From: Rivularia sp. PCC 7116
Lineage (GTDB): Bacteria > Cyanobacteriota > Cyanobacteriia > Cyanobacteriales > Nostocaceae
Direction of reading: 5' to 3'
Length of the DNA stretch: 64,000 nt
Assembly (NCBI RefSeq): GCF_000316665.1
Contig: NC_019678.1
Location: 5,394,001-5,458,000 of the forward strand
Notes under the pieces: generated by a model
Seen by the model: the letters and a program-made list of their open reading frames with translations, nothing else
Told to the model about the DNA's origin: nothing
Database searches by the model: none
Shown: piece by piece, positions 10,343-19,003 of the stretch
How positions within the stretch are numbered: position 1 is the stretch's first letter
Layout: each line of letters opens with the position of its first letter
Position numbers and translations under genes: made by a program

Positions 10343-11119
10343 TTAATTAACTACTGTTAATTCTCTTGTTTCTCGTCCCCAGTTTTCTTCTTGGGCTTGA
10401 AATCTCTGTCCGTTGATTTGACGCGACTCTTCAGAAGCTAGATATATAAATACTTCTGTCACTTCGGCGGGATTCGCCCACTGCTCGGGATTTTCTTCAG
10501 GCTCTGCTGCTCGGTGCATGGCAGTATTCATGTCTCCAGGATCTACCCAATTAACGCGAACTCCACTGTCTTCTAACTCTGCTGCCCACGTCTGCGACAT
10601 CCCTTCAATTCCGAATTTGGAGATACCATAAGCACCCCAACCGGGATACCCTGTAACTCCTGCGTCGCTGGTAACGTTAATGATAGAACCACCGTTTTCA
10701 ATCATTGCTGGCAATGCTTTCTTAATTAACAAAAATGGTGCAATTAAGTTGGTGTTAATAACGTTACGAAAATCTTCTAAAGGATAGTCAAGCAGGTATG
10801 GCATTGGCGAAAGTCCAATTGTTGATGCATTGTTGACTAATACGTCTAACTTGCCGTTGAATTCGCTCAATGTTGTAGCTACTGCACGTTCGATATCTTC
10901 CTGTTTGGTTAAGTCGGCACCGATAGCCAAAATTTTAGTTTCAGGTGCGGTTTCATTAATTTTTTTACTCAATTCTTTTAGCGCTTCTGCATCACGCGCT
11001 AGAATTGCAATTCCCGCACTTCCTTGACGCGCAAAATCAATTGTCAATTGCCTTCCTAAACCCTGGGAAGCACCCGTAATTAAGATATATTTTCCTTGCA
11101 ATCTGTTTGTTTTTTTCAT
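10343..11119 (-). CDS. Short-chain dehydrogenase/reductase (SDR) family oxidoreductase
   Basis: A classical SDR of 258 residues. The nucleotide-binding motif TGASQGLG lies at residues about 17-24, NNAS is present, and the catalytic YGISK comes after the VTSDAG strand. It is followed by the usual VNWVDPGDMNT segment. The substrate cannot be deduced. I take the ATG at 11119 (MKKTNRLQGK) as start; a TTG at 11170 would add 17 residues with no SDR similarity. Downstream on the same strand are only degenerate palindromes, and sulfiredoxin lies upstream. Confidence 0.9.
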   Translation of the reverse strand: MKKTNRLQGKYILITGASQGLGRQLTIDFARQGSAGIAILARDAEALKELSKKINETAPETKILAIGADLTKQEDIERAVATTLSEFNGKLDVLVNNASTIGLSPMPYLLDYPLEDFRNVINTNLIAPFLLIKKALPAMIENGGSIINVTSDAGVTGYPGWGAYGISKFGIEGMSQTWAAELEDSGVRVNWVDPGDMNTAMHRAAEPEENPEQWANPAEVTEVFIYLASEESRQINGQRFQAQEENWGRETRELTVVN

Positions 11120-11310
11120 GATTAATTCCAAATTAGATAGTGGTTGATTGTTAGTTGTTAGTTGCACCAATAATTAAAAAACTTTTAATTTCTACATTTG
11201 TTTCGATTAAAGCTCTACTGTACGAACCAATCTTTTAGTTTTCACTGGTTCGTTTTCTCTGTTTACTGTAGGGAGACGTTATATATAACGTCTCTAGATT
11301 AATTAAATAA

Positions 11311-11571
11311 CTACGCTAAATGCATTTTCAAAACACTTCTTGGCGCTTTACGCACTCTCGCTTTTATGGTTTCTTTACCCAAACGTTGACAAGCCTCGAA
11401 ACGATGGCAACCGGAAAAACCGTAATACCGCCCATCTACTTCTAATAAGTCTACTGGCTCTTGCTGACCAATTTCCGCTATTGACTTCATTAAGGCTTTT
11501 ACTTTCTCTGCGTCGTTTTGACGGGGAAGTGGTCTTACAATCTGATTTAACGGGATTTCTTCAACTTTCAT
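11311..11571 (-). CDS. srx: Sulfiredoxin
   Basis: Sulfiredoxin uses ATP to reduce cysteine sulfinic acid in over-oxidised 2-Cys peroxiredoxins, returning them to service after peroxide stress. The 86-residue product is a single ParB/Srx-like domain with the catalytic signature FSGCHRFEACQRLG. The cysteine and the following H-R bind the substrate and ATP phosphates. QEPVDLLEVDGRYYGFSG matches cyanobacterial and plant Srx. The short length rules out a partition ParB. The gene is monocistronic; the peroxiredoxin partner is not in the window. Confidence 0.93.
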   Translation of the reverse strand: MKVEEIPLNQIVRPLPRQNDAEKVKALMKSIAEIGQQEPVDLLEVDGRYYGFSGCHRFEACQRLGKETIKARVRKAPRSVLKMHLA

Positions 11572-11766
11572 AATCGTCTTGAGCTATGCTGCTTCTATCA
11601 CCTGAACTTAATCATAGTCGTTATGACTTTAAGTTGCAACTCGACGATTTGTTAAAAAATTGCTAATGGTATCATTAGGCATTTTATACACTAATAGTAT
11701 TAAGCTGCGTGTGTTTTTAAAGTAACTTCCAATAGCACGGGCGGGCACCCTTAATTTTGAATTTCT

Positions 11767-13365
11767 ATGAAAATTTCCTTAGAACGTTTATCTTGTACCG
11801 TACTGACAACATCGTGTCTATTAGGACTTACAGGAGCATCGGTTCCTGCGACGAAGGTTTCTGACGTTGAACTAAAAATTGGGATTGTGCAGCGATTCGC
11901 GTCGAACCCCGATGATGAGTTGATATTGGAACCCACCAAAGGTGATAAATTAAAATTAACTTTTACTGATGATAAAAGGCAGCAAACACTTGTAACTAAC
12001 AAGCCTGTTAAGATACAGACTGCCATGCAGCCTTTAACGCAACCGGTTCTTGATGAGCGGTTGGTTTTAGGAACCTTTCGCACTTTTGAAACTGCTGAAG
12101 ACAGTGCTGAAATGTGGCGTAAGAAAGGGATAGAAGTAGAAATTGCTCAACCCGAACGTTGGCAGGTATGGGCAAAAAGAGAAGTTTATAATACTCCGTT
12201 ATTGCGACGCTTGCTATTGAAAAGCGTCAAAGAGTCTGGTCAAAAAACAGCATATGTCGATAGTAAAGTTTTACGCAGAGTACCCCAAGCAAGCTGGGTG
12301 GTGAACGGATATCGCTACAATCGAAATTACTTGAAAATAAGTAGCGATCAAAATTTAATTAAAGTAAACAATAAAAGTGGAGAATCCAATTCTAAGCGTC
12401 TTTATGCTGGAAGGCTGCAATTACAGCCAAATGCTTACGGTACCTATTCTTTGGTCAATAATGTACCATTAGAAACTTATTTACGGGGAGTAGTACCTTA
12501 TGAAATTGGTGCCAAGGCTCCCAAAGCAGCGATGGAAGCGCAGACAGTTATTGCTCGTACCTATGCCTTGAGAAACTTACGTAGATTTGAGGTTGATAAC
12601 TATCAGTTATGTGCCGATACTCACTGCCAAGTTTATTACGGACTCAAGGGAGCAACCGAAAAAACAGATAAGGCGATCGCTGCGACTAGGGGTATGGTTC
12701 TAACTTATAACAACGAGTTAGTAGATGCGCTCTATTCTTCGACTACTGGTGGCGTAACCGCTTCTTTTACCAGCGTTTGGAATGGGGAAAATCGTCCTTA
12801 TCTAAAGCCAGTGGTAGATACATCGAAGGATGTTTGGAATTTGTCTCAACGAAGCTTGGCGGATGAAAAGAATTTTCGTTTGTTTATGAGTTTGAATAAA
12901 GGATTTAATGAAAGCGAGCAAAAATGGTTCCGTTGGAGTCGAGAAAGTAGTATCGAAAATATTACAAAGGGATTGCAGAAATTTTTAAAAGTTAAAAACA
13001 GTCCTTTTGCCAAATTTAAAACTGTCAAAGATATTCAAGTAGTGGAGCGTAGTAAAGGCGGGAGAATTCTGAAGCTAGCTGTAAAAACAGATATCGGTAC
13101 TTTTCATTTATATAAAGATGAAGTCCGCAGCGCTTTCTTTGCGCCTAGAAGCACTTTATTTTACTTAAAAGCACTCAACAAAGGCAAACCCGGACTTTGG
13201 GGATATCAATTCGTTGGCGGTGGATTGGGGCATGGAGTTGGCTTGAGTCAAATTGGCGCTATGAATCTAGCCAATCTAGGTTGGAAAAATGTAGATATTC
13301 TTAAATTTTACTATCCTGGTACTCAGGTTCAGATGCTCAGTAATGCGGTAAGGGTTGGGAAATAA
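11767..13365 (+). CDS. SpoIID/LytB domain-containing cell-wall protein
   Basis: The 532-residue protein has an N-terminal export signal (residues about 8-28, TVLTTSCLLGLTGASVPAT). A SPOR-like segment follows, around LVLGTFRTFETAEDSAEMWR. The SpoIID domain runs from about residue 220 (PLETYLRGVVPYEIGAKAPK) to the end, with the conserved AMEAQTVIARTYAL, YHSTTGGVTA-like (LYSSTTGGVTASF) and GGGLGHGVGLSQIGA motifs. SpoIID proteins are lytic transglycosylases acting on denuded glycan strands during sporulation. In cyanobacteria, homologues are thought to remodel septal or cell-wall peptidoglycan. The gene is transcribed away from srx, from which it is divergent. Confidence 0.9.
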   Translation: MKISLERLSCTVLTTSCLLGLTGASVPATKVSDVELKIGIVQRFASNPDDELILEPTKGDKLKLTFTDDKRQQTLVTNKPVKIQTAMQPLTQPVLDERLVLGTFRTFETAEDSAEMWRKKGIEVEIAQPERWQVWAKREVYNTPLLRRLLLKSVKESGQKTAYVDSKVLRRVPQASWVVNGYRYNRNYLKISSDQNLIKVNNKSGESNSKRLYAGRLQLQPNAYGTYSLVNNVPLETYLRGVVPYEIGAKAPKAAMEAQTVIARTYALRNLRRFEVDNYQLCADTHCQVYYGLKGATEKTDKAIAATRGMVLTYNNELVDALYSSTTGGVTASFTSVWNGENRPYLKPVVDTSKDVWNLSQRSLADEKNFRLFMSLNKGFNESEQKWFRWSRESSIENITKGLQKFLKVKNSPFAKFKTVKDIQVVERSKGGRILKLAVKTDIGTFHLYKDEVRSAFFAPRSTLFYLKALNKGKPGLWGYQFVGGGLGHGVGLSQIGAMNLANLGWKNVDILKFYYPGTQVQMLSNAVRVGK

Positions 13366-13511
13366 TTAATAGGTAATGGGGCATTGGTAAGAGTTAGGAG
13401 TGGGGAGTTAAAAATGATGATGAGGTGATGGAGCGATGGGAAAAGTTATTTTAAATTTCTCAATTACCAATTACCAATTACCAATACCCAATTACCTCTT
13501 TTTAATAAAAA

Positions 13512-13552
13512 GGCAGCTACTGAAAGGGGAACATTTTCCCGATACAGTGCTG
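13512..13552 (-). terminator. Rho-independent terminator of the first ferredoxin gene
   Basis: On the minus strand GCAGCACTG pairs with CAGT(A)GCTGC around an inner GGGAAAAT/GTTCCCC stem, and the hairpin is followed by CTTTTTATT. The same CAGCACTGTAT arm recurs after the second ferredoxin gene at 15552. Confidence 0.7.
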
Positions 13553-13616
13553 CTTTCAAAGAAGTACTTAAGTATAAGGCTAACTCTTACATTTGTGTTA
13601 CGAGTTGTCTTTATTT

Positions 13617-13916
13617 TTAGTAAAGTTCTTCTTCTTTGTGGGTTTCGATGGTACAGTCGGAAGTTGGATAAGCTACACAAGTCAATACATATCCACCTTC
13701 CATCTGGTCATCATCCAAGAAGGACTGGTCGGATTGGTCTACGGAACCTGCGGTAATCTTGCCTGCACAGGTGGAACAAGCACCAGCGCGGCAAGAATAA
13801 GGTAAGTCCAAACCAGCTTCTTCAGCTGCGTCTAAAATATAAGTATCGTCTTCACATTCGATGGTTTGGTTTAAACCTTCGGATTCGCTGACGAGTGTTA
13901 CTTTGTATGTTGCCAT
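13617..13916 (-). CDS. petF: Plant-type [2Fe-2S] ferredoxin, copy 1
   Basis: The 99-residue soluble protein carries electrons from photosystem I to FNR, nitrite reductase, haem oxygenase and other partners. The cluster cysteines are C42, C47, C50 and C80 in the pattern [12 protein letters not shown]...LTC. The length and C-terminal THKEEELY match photosynthetic PetF. The chosen ATG at 13916 follows AGAGGATT at a good distance; longer frames upstream read through the leader. A near-copy lies 1.7 kb away with shared leader and 3' hairpin, and biliverdin reductase is divergent from this gene. Confidence 0.96.
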   Translation of the reverse strand: MATYKVTLVSESEGLNQTIECEDDTYILDAAEEAGLDLPYSCRAGACSTCAGKITAGSVDQSDQSFLDDDQMEGGYVLTCVAYPTSDCTIETHKEEELY

Positions 13917-14035
13917 TTTGTAAATCCTCTCTTTTTTGCAAACGGCAGTATAAGCTATCCTAAAGCAAACCATGCGGCTGCTCCTTAGGGAATAGCCGTT
14001 TTTTTAAATTTGCTTCAATTCTGATACTACGAGAT
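13917..14035 (-). promoter_or_regulatory. Structured 5' leader of ferredoxin copy 1, conserved in copy 2
   Basis: Upstream of the ATG the minus strand reads AAACGGC ... GCCGTTTGC, a 7-bp inverted repeat spanning about 60 nt, then AGAGGATT. Farther up is the block TTGAAGCAAATTTAA. All of these recur in the same order before ferredoxin copy 2, although the sequence inside the loop differs. This suggests a selected RNA leader and/or duplicated promoter. No regulator is known from the sequence. Confidence 0.5.
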
Positions 14036-14297
14036 AAATCGGACTTTGTTACTAGTTTTTCGTCCCGATTAGTAAAGAAATAAGGACAGTCCATATAGAT
14101 AAGCTAAACTTATCTATAATCGCTAGTTTTTCCTCGACTATTTAAAAAAATTATATTAATGAAAAATTTTTGTTATTTTGTAAATCACTTATCGTGAGGA
14201 TTATTTAAATTAATGGTATATATAGAAGATTTAGTTATTTTGCTTAAGAAGAAGGATAATTGTGTGATAGATCAATAAGCTGTTGTGTATTTTTAAT

Positions 14298-14334
14298 GCA
14301 CAACAGTAAGGAATAAGGGACAAGAGTTGTAGCT
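14298..14334. repeat. 37-bp dispersed repeat, copy 1
   Basis: A 37-bp sequence (GCACAACAG ... GAGTTGTAGCT) recurs at 40807-40843 with 35 of 37 positions identical. Here it is preceded by CTGTTGTG at 14280-14287, which forms a perfect 8-bp stem with CACAACAG. It lies in the gap before bvdR. Confidence 0.65.
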
Positions 14335-14530
14335 ACTAATCAATGCCAAATAAATATATAACGGGACTTACGCAATTTTCACAAGACTCAGATGGTGCCG
14401 TACACTCATTGCCTGATTATTGCGTGCAGAATTAGTCAGTGTACAACCACCCCACAATAAAAATGTGTCAGTTGCGTAAATAGCTTAGTAATAATATATA
14501 ATCCTGTAACGGTTTGACCTGTAGAGGATT

Positions 14531-15493
14531 TTGAAAGTGCGGGTAGGCTTGGTTGGTACTGGCTATGCAGCAAAATTAAGGGCGCAGACGCTCTTAAAAG
14601 ATCGAAGAACTGATTTAATTGCGGTGGTAGGTAATAAATCTTCAAAAACAGAAGCTTTTGCTCGGGATTTTCAGTTAAGGGCATTAGAGTCTCCACAGCA
14701 ATTGCTAGAAGAAGATATCGAATTGCTAATAGTTAGTAATGTTAATAGCGAACATGCTGCTGTAGTGCGTGCAGCCTTGGAAGCCAATAAACATGTTGTT
14801 GTGGAATATCCTATGAGCTTAGACTTAGTAGAAGCATCAGAATTGATAAATTTAGCAAAGTCTAAAAATAAACTACTGCATGTCGAGCATATCGAACTTT
14901 TGGGTGGCTTGCATCAAGCTTTAAAGCAGCATTTAGATAAAGTTAGCAAAGTTTTTTATGTGCGATACAGCACTATAAAGCCCGAAAATCCAGCACCCCG
15001 CAAGTGGACTTACAGTCATGATTTGTTTGGTTTCCCTCTGATGGCTGCGCTTTCAAGGTTGCATCGACTAACAAATTTATTCGGTGAAGTGATGAGTGTT
15101 AACTGCCACAATCGATTTTGGGCAACGGAAGTTGAATTTTACCAATCTTGTTTTTGCACTACTCAACTGAACTTTACTAGCGGGCTTTTAGCTGAAGTTG
15201 TATACGCTAAAGGTGAAACGATGTGGGAAGCAGAACGAAAATTTGAAGTACACGGTGAAAATGGGGCATTGATTTTCAATGGCTCTCAAGGTGTTTTTAT
15301 TAATTCACAAGAAACAACGCCGATAGAAGTTGGTAGTCGTCGCGGTTTATTTGCTCAAGATACGGCTATGGTTTTAGATTATCTTTTCGATGGAACTCCT
15401 TTGTATGTAACTCCGGAGGAAAGTTTGTATGCTCTCAAAGTTGCTGATGCTGCCAGACAATCGGCTGCGACTGGAATTACTACTGCGCTTTAA
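14531..15493 (+). CDS. bvdR: Biliverdin reductase (NADPH), cyanobacterial BvdR
   Basis: A 320-residue member of the Gfo/Idh/MocA fold that reduces biliverdin IX-alpha to bilirubin. The Rossmann motif is GLVGTGYAAKLRA at residues about 6-18. The blocks KLLHVEHIELLGG, FYVRYSTIKPENPAP, FGFPLMAALSR and VGSRRGLFAQDT agree closely with what I recall of the characterised Synechocystis enzyme. The start may be TTG at 14531 or, with better spacing from GAGG, GTG at 14537. It is divergent from ferredoxin copy 1 and convergent with copy 2. Haem oxygenase, which supplies biliverdin, uses ferredoxin, so the location may be functional. The enzyme itself uses NADPH. Confidence 0.92.
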   Translation: MKVRVGLVGTGYAAKLRAQTLLKDRRTDLIAVVGNKSSKTEAFARDFQLRALESPQQLLEEDIELLIVSNVNSEHAAVVRAALEANKHVVVEYPMSLDLVEASELINLAKSKNKLLHVEHIELLGGLHQALKQHLDKVSKVFYVRYSTIKPENPAPRKWTYSHDLFGFPLMAALSRLHRLTNLFGEVMSVNCHNRFWATEVEFYQSCFCTTQLNFTSGLLAEVVYAKGETMWEAERKFEVHGENGALIFNGSQGVFINSQETTPIEVGSRRGLFAQDTAMVLDYLFDGTPLYVTPEESLYALKVADAARQSAATGITTAL

Positions 15494-15551
15494 GAAAAGT
15501 CAAAAGGGTAGGAGCTATTATCTATCCTCGCCATCTCCTGGTGGGAAAACT

Positions 15552-15591
15552 CAGCACTGTATCGGGATAATAGATTCCTAATACAGTGCTG
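15552..15591 (-). terminator. Long inverted repeat downstream of ferredoxin copy 2 (shared with bvdR end)
   Basis: CAGCACTGTAT at 15552-15562 and ATACAGTGCTG at 15581-15591 are perfectly complementary over 11 bp around an 18-nt loop. On the minus strand the stem is followed by AGTTTTCCC. It lies between convergent bvdR and ferredoxin copy 2 and may serve both. It is the counterpart of the hairpin at 13512-13552. Confidence 0.7.
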
Positions 15592-15659
15592 CGTTTAAAT
15601 CAGTACGAAGAGTACAAAGTCAACTCGTGAATTCTTGTTGCGAGCAGTCTTCGTTTTGA

Positions 15660-15950
15660 TTACATATTCTCTTCTTGATGAGTTTCGATTTTGCAGTCAG
15701 AAGTTGGTATAGCTACGCAAGTCAATACCCATCCTTCTTCTATCTGGTCGTCATCTAAGAAAGATTGGTCATCTTGGTTAACGGTACCAGATACAAGCTT
15801 ACCAGCACAGGTGGAGCAAGCACCAGCACGACAAGAGTAAGGCAAATCCAAACCTTGATCTTCAGCTACGTCTAACATGATCTCATCATCAGGACATTCG
15901 ATAGTTTGTTCGCCATCAGGGGTAACGAGTGTCACTGTGTAAGTTGCCAT
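15660..15950 (-). CDS. petF: Plant-type [2Fe-2S] ferredoxin, copy 2
   Basis: The 96-residue protein has the same fold and cluster site as copy 1: cysteines C40, C45, C48 and C78 in [12 protein letters not shown]...LTC. It is three residues shorter, with changes clustered near the N-terminus ([17 protein letters not shown]) and in the loop after the cluster. The core [15 protein letters not shown] resembles that of copy 1, so the two arose by duplication. ATG at 15950 follows AGAGGATT as in copy 1. It is transcribed towards bvdR, the two genes converging over a 166-bp gap. Confidence 0.96.
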   Translation of the reverse strand: MATYTVTLVTPDGEQTIECPDDEIMLDVAEDQGLDLPYSCRAGACSTCAGKLVSGTVNQDDQSFLDDDQIEEGWVLTCVAIPTSDCKIETHQEENM

Positions 15951-16070
15951 TTTGTAATCCTCTCTTTTTGCAAACGGTTGTATAAGTTATGTATCAAGCA
16001 AAGTTCGCGGCGGCAAGATGCCGGAAATAGCCGTTTTGTTAAATTTGCTTCAATTGTGATATTACGAGAA
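15951..16070 (-). promoter_or_regulatory. Structured 5' leader of ferredoxin copy 2
   Basis: The order of elements repeats that of copy 1: TTGAAGCAAATTTAA, then AAACGG, a variable loop, CCGTTT, and AGAGGAT before the ATG. Inside the loop CGGCA-TCT-TGCCG makes a perfect extra hairpin not present in the same form in copy 1. The rest of the gap up to 16511 is AT-rich and holds nothing I can support. Confidence 0.5.
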
Positions 16071-16511
16071 AATATGACGTTTTACCAAATTTTTCTATCT
16101 ATTAGCAATCAGATAAAAATTTTTCTGATAAATAAGTTGCATTTATGTATATTTTTGACTCATATCCATAAAATGCCTGGAGAGTCTTAACGAGTCTATT
16201 AAAGAATTTATACAGATTAAAAAATCAAGCAGGCAGATGAGTTGTGCTTAAAACAACATCGCCTACAATTTATTCTTTATCGCTTTTTTACCAAAATACG
16301 ACACCTTAGATGTATTTATCACTATGCAAATACATTTGCGGTAAAGATAGCTTTGCGATTACTTTACACATATCGTTTGCTTGATTTATAAGTTCTTAAT
16401 TATTAAGCATTTATCTTCATTGACGCTTCACTAAAATATTACATAATACTACTAAGTGATTTATTTTTCTTTTATGTTAGAAAAAAGACGTGTAATATTG
16501 AGGAATGCGCT

Positions 16512-18398
16512 ATGAAATCATTAGTAAGAGTAGGAGCAATAGCAACATTAAATTTGCTGTGCTGTTCGAGTTTTGCACAAGCAGTAGATGTTACAAATAA
16601 TATTGAATTGCAGTCGAATCTTTCTCAAAAAAAAATATTTAAAAATAGACTGGCTCAAAATGAAATACCTGCTAGCTTGAAGAATAGACTGCAATCAACA
16701 GCTACAAATACAAAGTTTGCAAGTTTTTTACCAAAAGATGCACCACTGGTAGCGATGGTTGATACGTCTTCAGAAACTTGGAGAAAAGCCGGAAAATTTC
16801 AATTGTTTCAATCAGTTTGGAATGGAATATCTTTTTTAATTCCACCACAAGTTAAACAAGGATATGCAACGGACATTGAACCTTGGTTAGGAGAACAAGT
16901 TGCTTTCGCATTTTTACCAAAAATGGGTTCTGCTCAAATCACTGTACAATCAAATTTTGTTACCTTGGTGCCCGTAAAAGATGAAGCTGGCTTAGAGAAT
17001 TTTTTAGACAAACTCAAAGCTGGTGGAGGGTTAAATCAGCGGCAATATAAAGGAATTACTATCTTAGAAACTAAAACAGGTAATTCAGCAAACCCAAGTT
17101 TTCCTGAGAAAGATAACACAATACCTTCCGTTCCTAAGTCTCCGATAAATAAAGCTGTTAAAGTTAAACCAAATATTTTTCAAAAACCTACTTTAAAACC
17201 ACAAAGAAGTTTAGCTATAGCTATTTTACCGAAACATATAGCAATTGGATATTCAAATAAAGCAATTGAAAGAGTAATTAATACTAGCAGACAGAAAGCT
17301 GCAACTTTAGCACAAAATTCTCAGTTTCAGAAAACAATTAGACAATCTCCAGCAGGAAAGCCGCTGTTTGCAATGTATCAAGATCCAATTGGTTATCTTA
17401 ATTTTGCAAAAGAGATAATAAAAGACCCTAGTTTGGGTTTACCTAATTTTAATTTAGATGATATTCTTTCTTCCAGACAACTTAAACAATATAAAAGTAT
17501 TGGTTCTTTCGTTACAGTTCAAAAGGAAGGAATTCGTTTTCAATTAAATACTTATCCTGCTCCTGAATTTCAAACCAATAAACTTGCTAACAATATTCAA
17601 ACACAAACTATTTTATCTCGAATGCCAGCAGCAACATATTCTGCTGTTAACGGAAATAATCTGAATCAAAGATGGCAAGCTATAGCCAAATTATTAAGCT
17701 CTCAGAAAGAATTGAAAAATGGTTTAACAACTTTACGCGGGCTTATCCGTAGCAATACCGGGCTGGATTTGGATCGCGATATTATTAGCTGGATGGATGG
17801 GGAATTTGCATTTTTTATGTATCCTACCAAGGGCGGATTTTTTCAAGCGGTAGATCCTAACTTAAAAATGGGAATCGGTTTAGCCGTTCAAACAAGCAAT
17901 CGCAGCGCAGCAGAAGCAACTTTAAATAAGTTAGAAAATTTGATTACATCTGTATCCAAAGGAGAAGCAGAAGTTGTTCAAAAGAACATCAAAAATCAAG
18001 CCGTAACTAGTTGGGAGTTTGAAGGAGATTCTGCTAAAAGTTTGCTTGCTTACAGTTGGGTAGATGACAATACATTGATTTTGACAACAGGATATGGAGC
18101 GATCGCAGATTTAGTACCACAGCCTTATGTAGCTCTAGATAAGACTTATAACTTTAATACAGCAACTAACTCTTTTCCCAGCCCAAATGCTGGTTACTTC
18201 TACATGAACATGGGTTCTTTGCTGTCTTGGATTTATAATTTTGTACCACAGGAATATAGCAATAATCTATATTTTAATATGTTTAAGCAAGCTATAGGTT
18301 CGGTTTATAGTGTTAGTGCGACAACTTCTTCTCATGTCGATCGCCAACAAGCTGATTTCTTAATTGTTTTAGCGCCTGTAAGGAAAAAGATTAAGTAG
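16512..18398 (+). CDS. DUF3352 domain exported protein
   Basis: A 628-residue protein with a signal peptide (SLVRVGAIATLNLLCCSSFA, residues 3-22). After it comes the DUF3352 opening FLPKDAPLVAMVDTSSETWRK, then the PWLGEQVAFAFLP block and repeated segments of the type IAIGYSNKAIERV. The domain is common and multi-copy in cyanobacteria. Its function is unknown to me. The protein is expected in the periplasm or anchored at the membrane; a C-terminal anchor is not evident. GAGGAATG lies before the ATG. Confidence 0.85.
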   Translation: MKSLVRVGAIATLNLLCCSSFAQAVDVTNNIELQSNLSQKKIFKNRLAQNEIPASLKNRLQSTATNTKFASFLPKDAPLVAMVDTSSETWRKAGKFQLFQSVWNGISFLIPPQVKQGYATDIEPWLGEQVAFAFLPKMGSAQITVQSNFVTLVPVKDEAGLENFLDKLKAGGGLNQRQYKGITILETKTGNSANPSFPEKDNTIPSVPKSPINKAVKVKPNIFQKPTLKPQRSLAIAILPKHIAIGYSNKAIERVINTSRQKAATLAQNSQFQKTIRQSPAGKPLFAMYQDPIGYLNFAKEIIKDPSLGLPNFNLDDILSSRQLKQYKSIGSFVTVQKEGIRFQLNTYPAPEFQTNKLANNIQTQTILSRMPAATYSAVNGNNLNQRWQAIAKLLSSQKELKNGLTTLRGLIRSNTGLDLDRDIISWMDGEFAFFMYPTKGGFFQAVDPNLKMGIGLAVQTSNRSAAEATLNKLENLITSVSKGEAEVVQKNIKNQAVTSWEFEGDSAKSLLAYSWVDDNTLILTTGYGAIADLVPQPYVALDKTYNFNTATNSFPSPNAGYFYMNMGSLLSWIYNFVPQEYSNNLYFNMFKQAIGSVYSVSATTSSHVDRQQADFLIVLAPVRKKIK

Positions 18399-18427
18399 TT
18401 TTTTGTTTTTATTCGTAAGCTTCTGAC

Positions 18428-18598
18428 CTATGAATAAGCTGATTCAACGAGCATTTCTAACACTTCTTGAGCATTTTTTATTGCTTCTTCATAAGTATCG
18501 CCGTGGGTACAAGGTTGAAATACATTTTCAAATTCAGGTAGTGAAACTACATAACATTGGTCTTCATCTGACCATTGGAAAATTATGGTATATTTCAT
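18428..18598 (-). CDS. hicB: HicB-like antitoxin, small
   Basis: A 56-residue protein starting MKYTIIFQWSDEDQCYVV, then SLPEF, CTHGDTYEEAI and NAQEVLEMLVE. This is the partial RNase-H-like fold of HicB antitoxins, where the G-D-T/S-x-E-E-A motif is diagnostic. It begins 8 nt after the end of the disrupted hicA, in the usual hicA-hicB order. It lacks the C-terminal DNA-binding domain found in long HicB, as many cyanobacterial short forms do. HicB normally neutralises the HicA mRNA interferase. With hicA broken (18607-18946) it is probably an orphan. Confidence 0.75.
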   Translation of the reverse strand: MKYTIIFQWSDEDQCYVVSLPEFENVFQPCTHGDTYEEAIKNAQEVLEMLVESAYS

Positions 18599-18606
18599 AT
18601 TTCTGT

Positions 18607-18946
18607 TTACTCGGCTTCCTCTTCTTCTAATTTTGTCAATACTTCAAGCGATTCATTAACTTGTTTTTCTAAATACGTTTTTGCATCATCGCCATCTTTA
18701 CCTGCAATAATAATAAGTAGGTTGGCGTTGAAAATTGTAATTAGGGCAAGGCAGTCGGCAGTCGGCAGTGGGAATAAGGGTTTAAGCGTAGTTTACATTT
18801 TGTTATATAGTTCTGTTTTTCTCTGCCGACTTACTTAGCCTTAGATAATTTAGGATGCTTCCATTTCGTATGACTCCCCTTTGCCGGTTCATAAGAAAAC
18901 CCTGCTTTACGTAACAAACTTTTCAATTCTCTAATTTTTTAGGCAT
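18607..18946 (-). pseudogene. hicA: HicA-like toxin remnant, frameshifted and interrupted by an insertion
   Basis: The first part encodes MPKK, and then needs one added A in the A6 run near 18937 to continue as IRELKSLLRKAGFSYEPAKG, SHTKWKHPKLSK, the normal HicA beginning with its catalytic histidine region. About 110-130 bp of unrelated sequence follow. Then LIIIAGKDGDDAKTYLEKQ resumes the HicA C-terminus, ending at 18607. The insert carries inverted AGTCGGCAG/CTGCCGACT near its edges. The gene is therefore inactive by two independent lesions unless the A run is corrected by slippage. HicA in intact form cleaves mRNA. Confidence 0.7.
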
Positions 18947-19003
18947 ATCATCGATTCACATCTTCCTCTGCTTAAAAAATTACTCCTAACTTCTAACTCA
19001 TAA

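Noticed and set aside
14363-14481. GGGACTTACGCAA...TTGCGTAAATAG as a complete MITE
   Set aside because: Only about 8 bp at each end match and no target duplication is visible, so it stays a weak similarity to other AGGACTTACGC ends.
18430-18838. Plus-strand frames of 66 and 87 residues over the HicAB region
   Set aside because: They are antisense to the HicB-like gene and the hicA remnant, which show clear family motifs.
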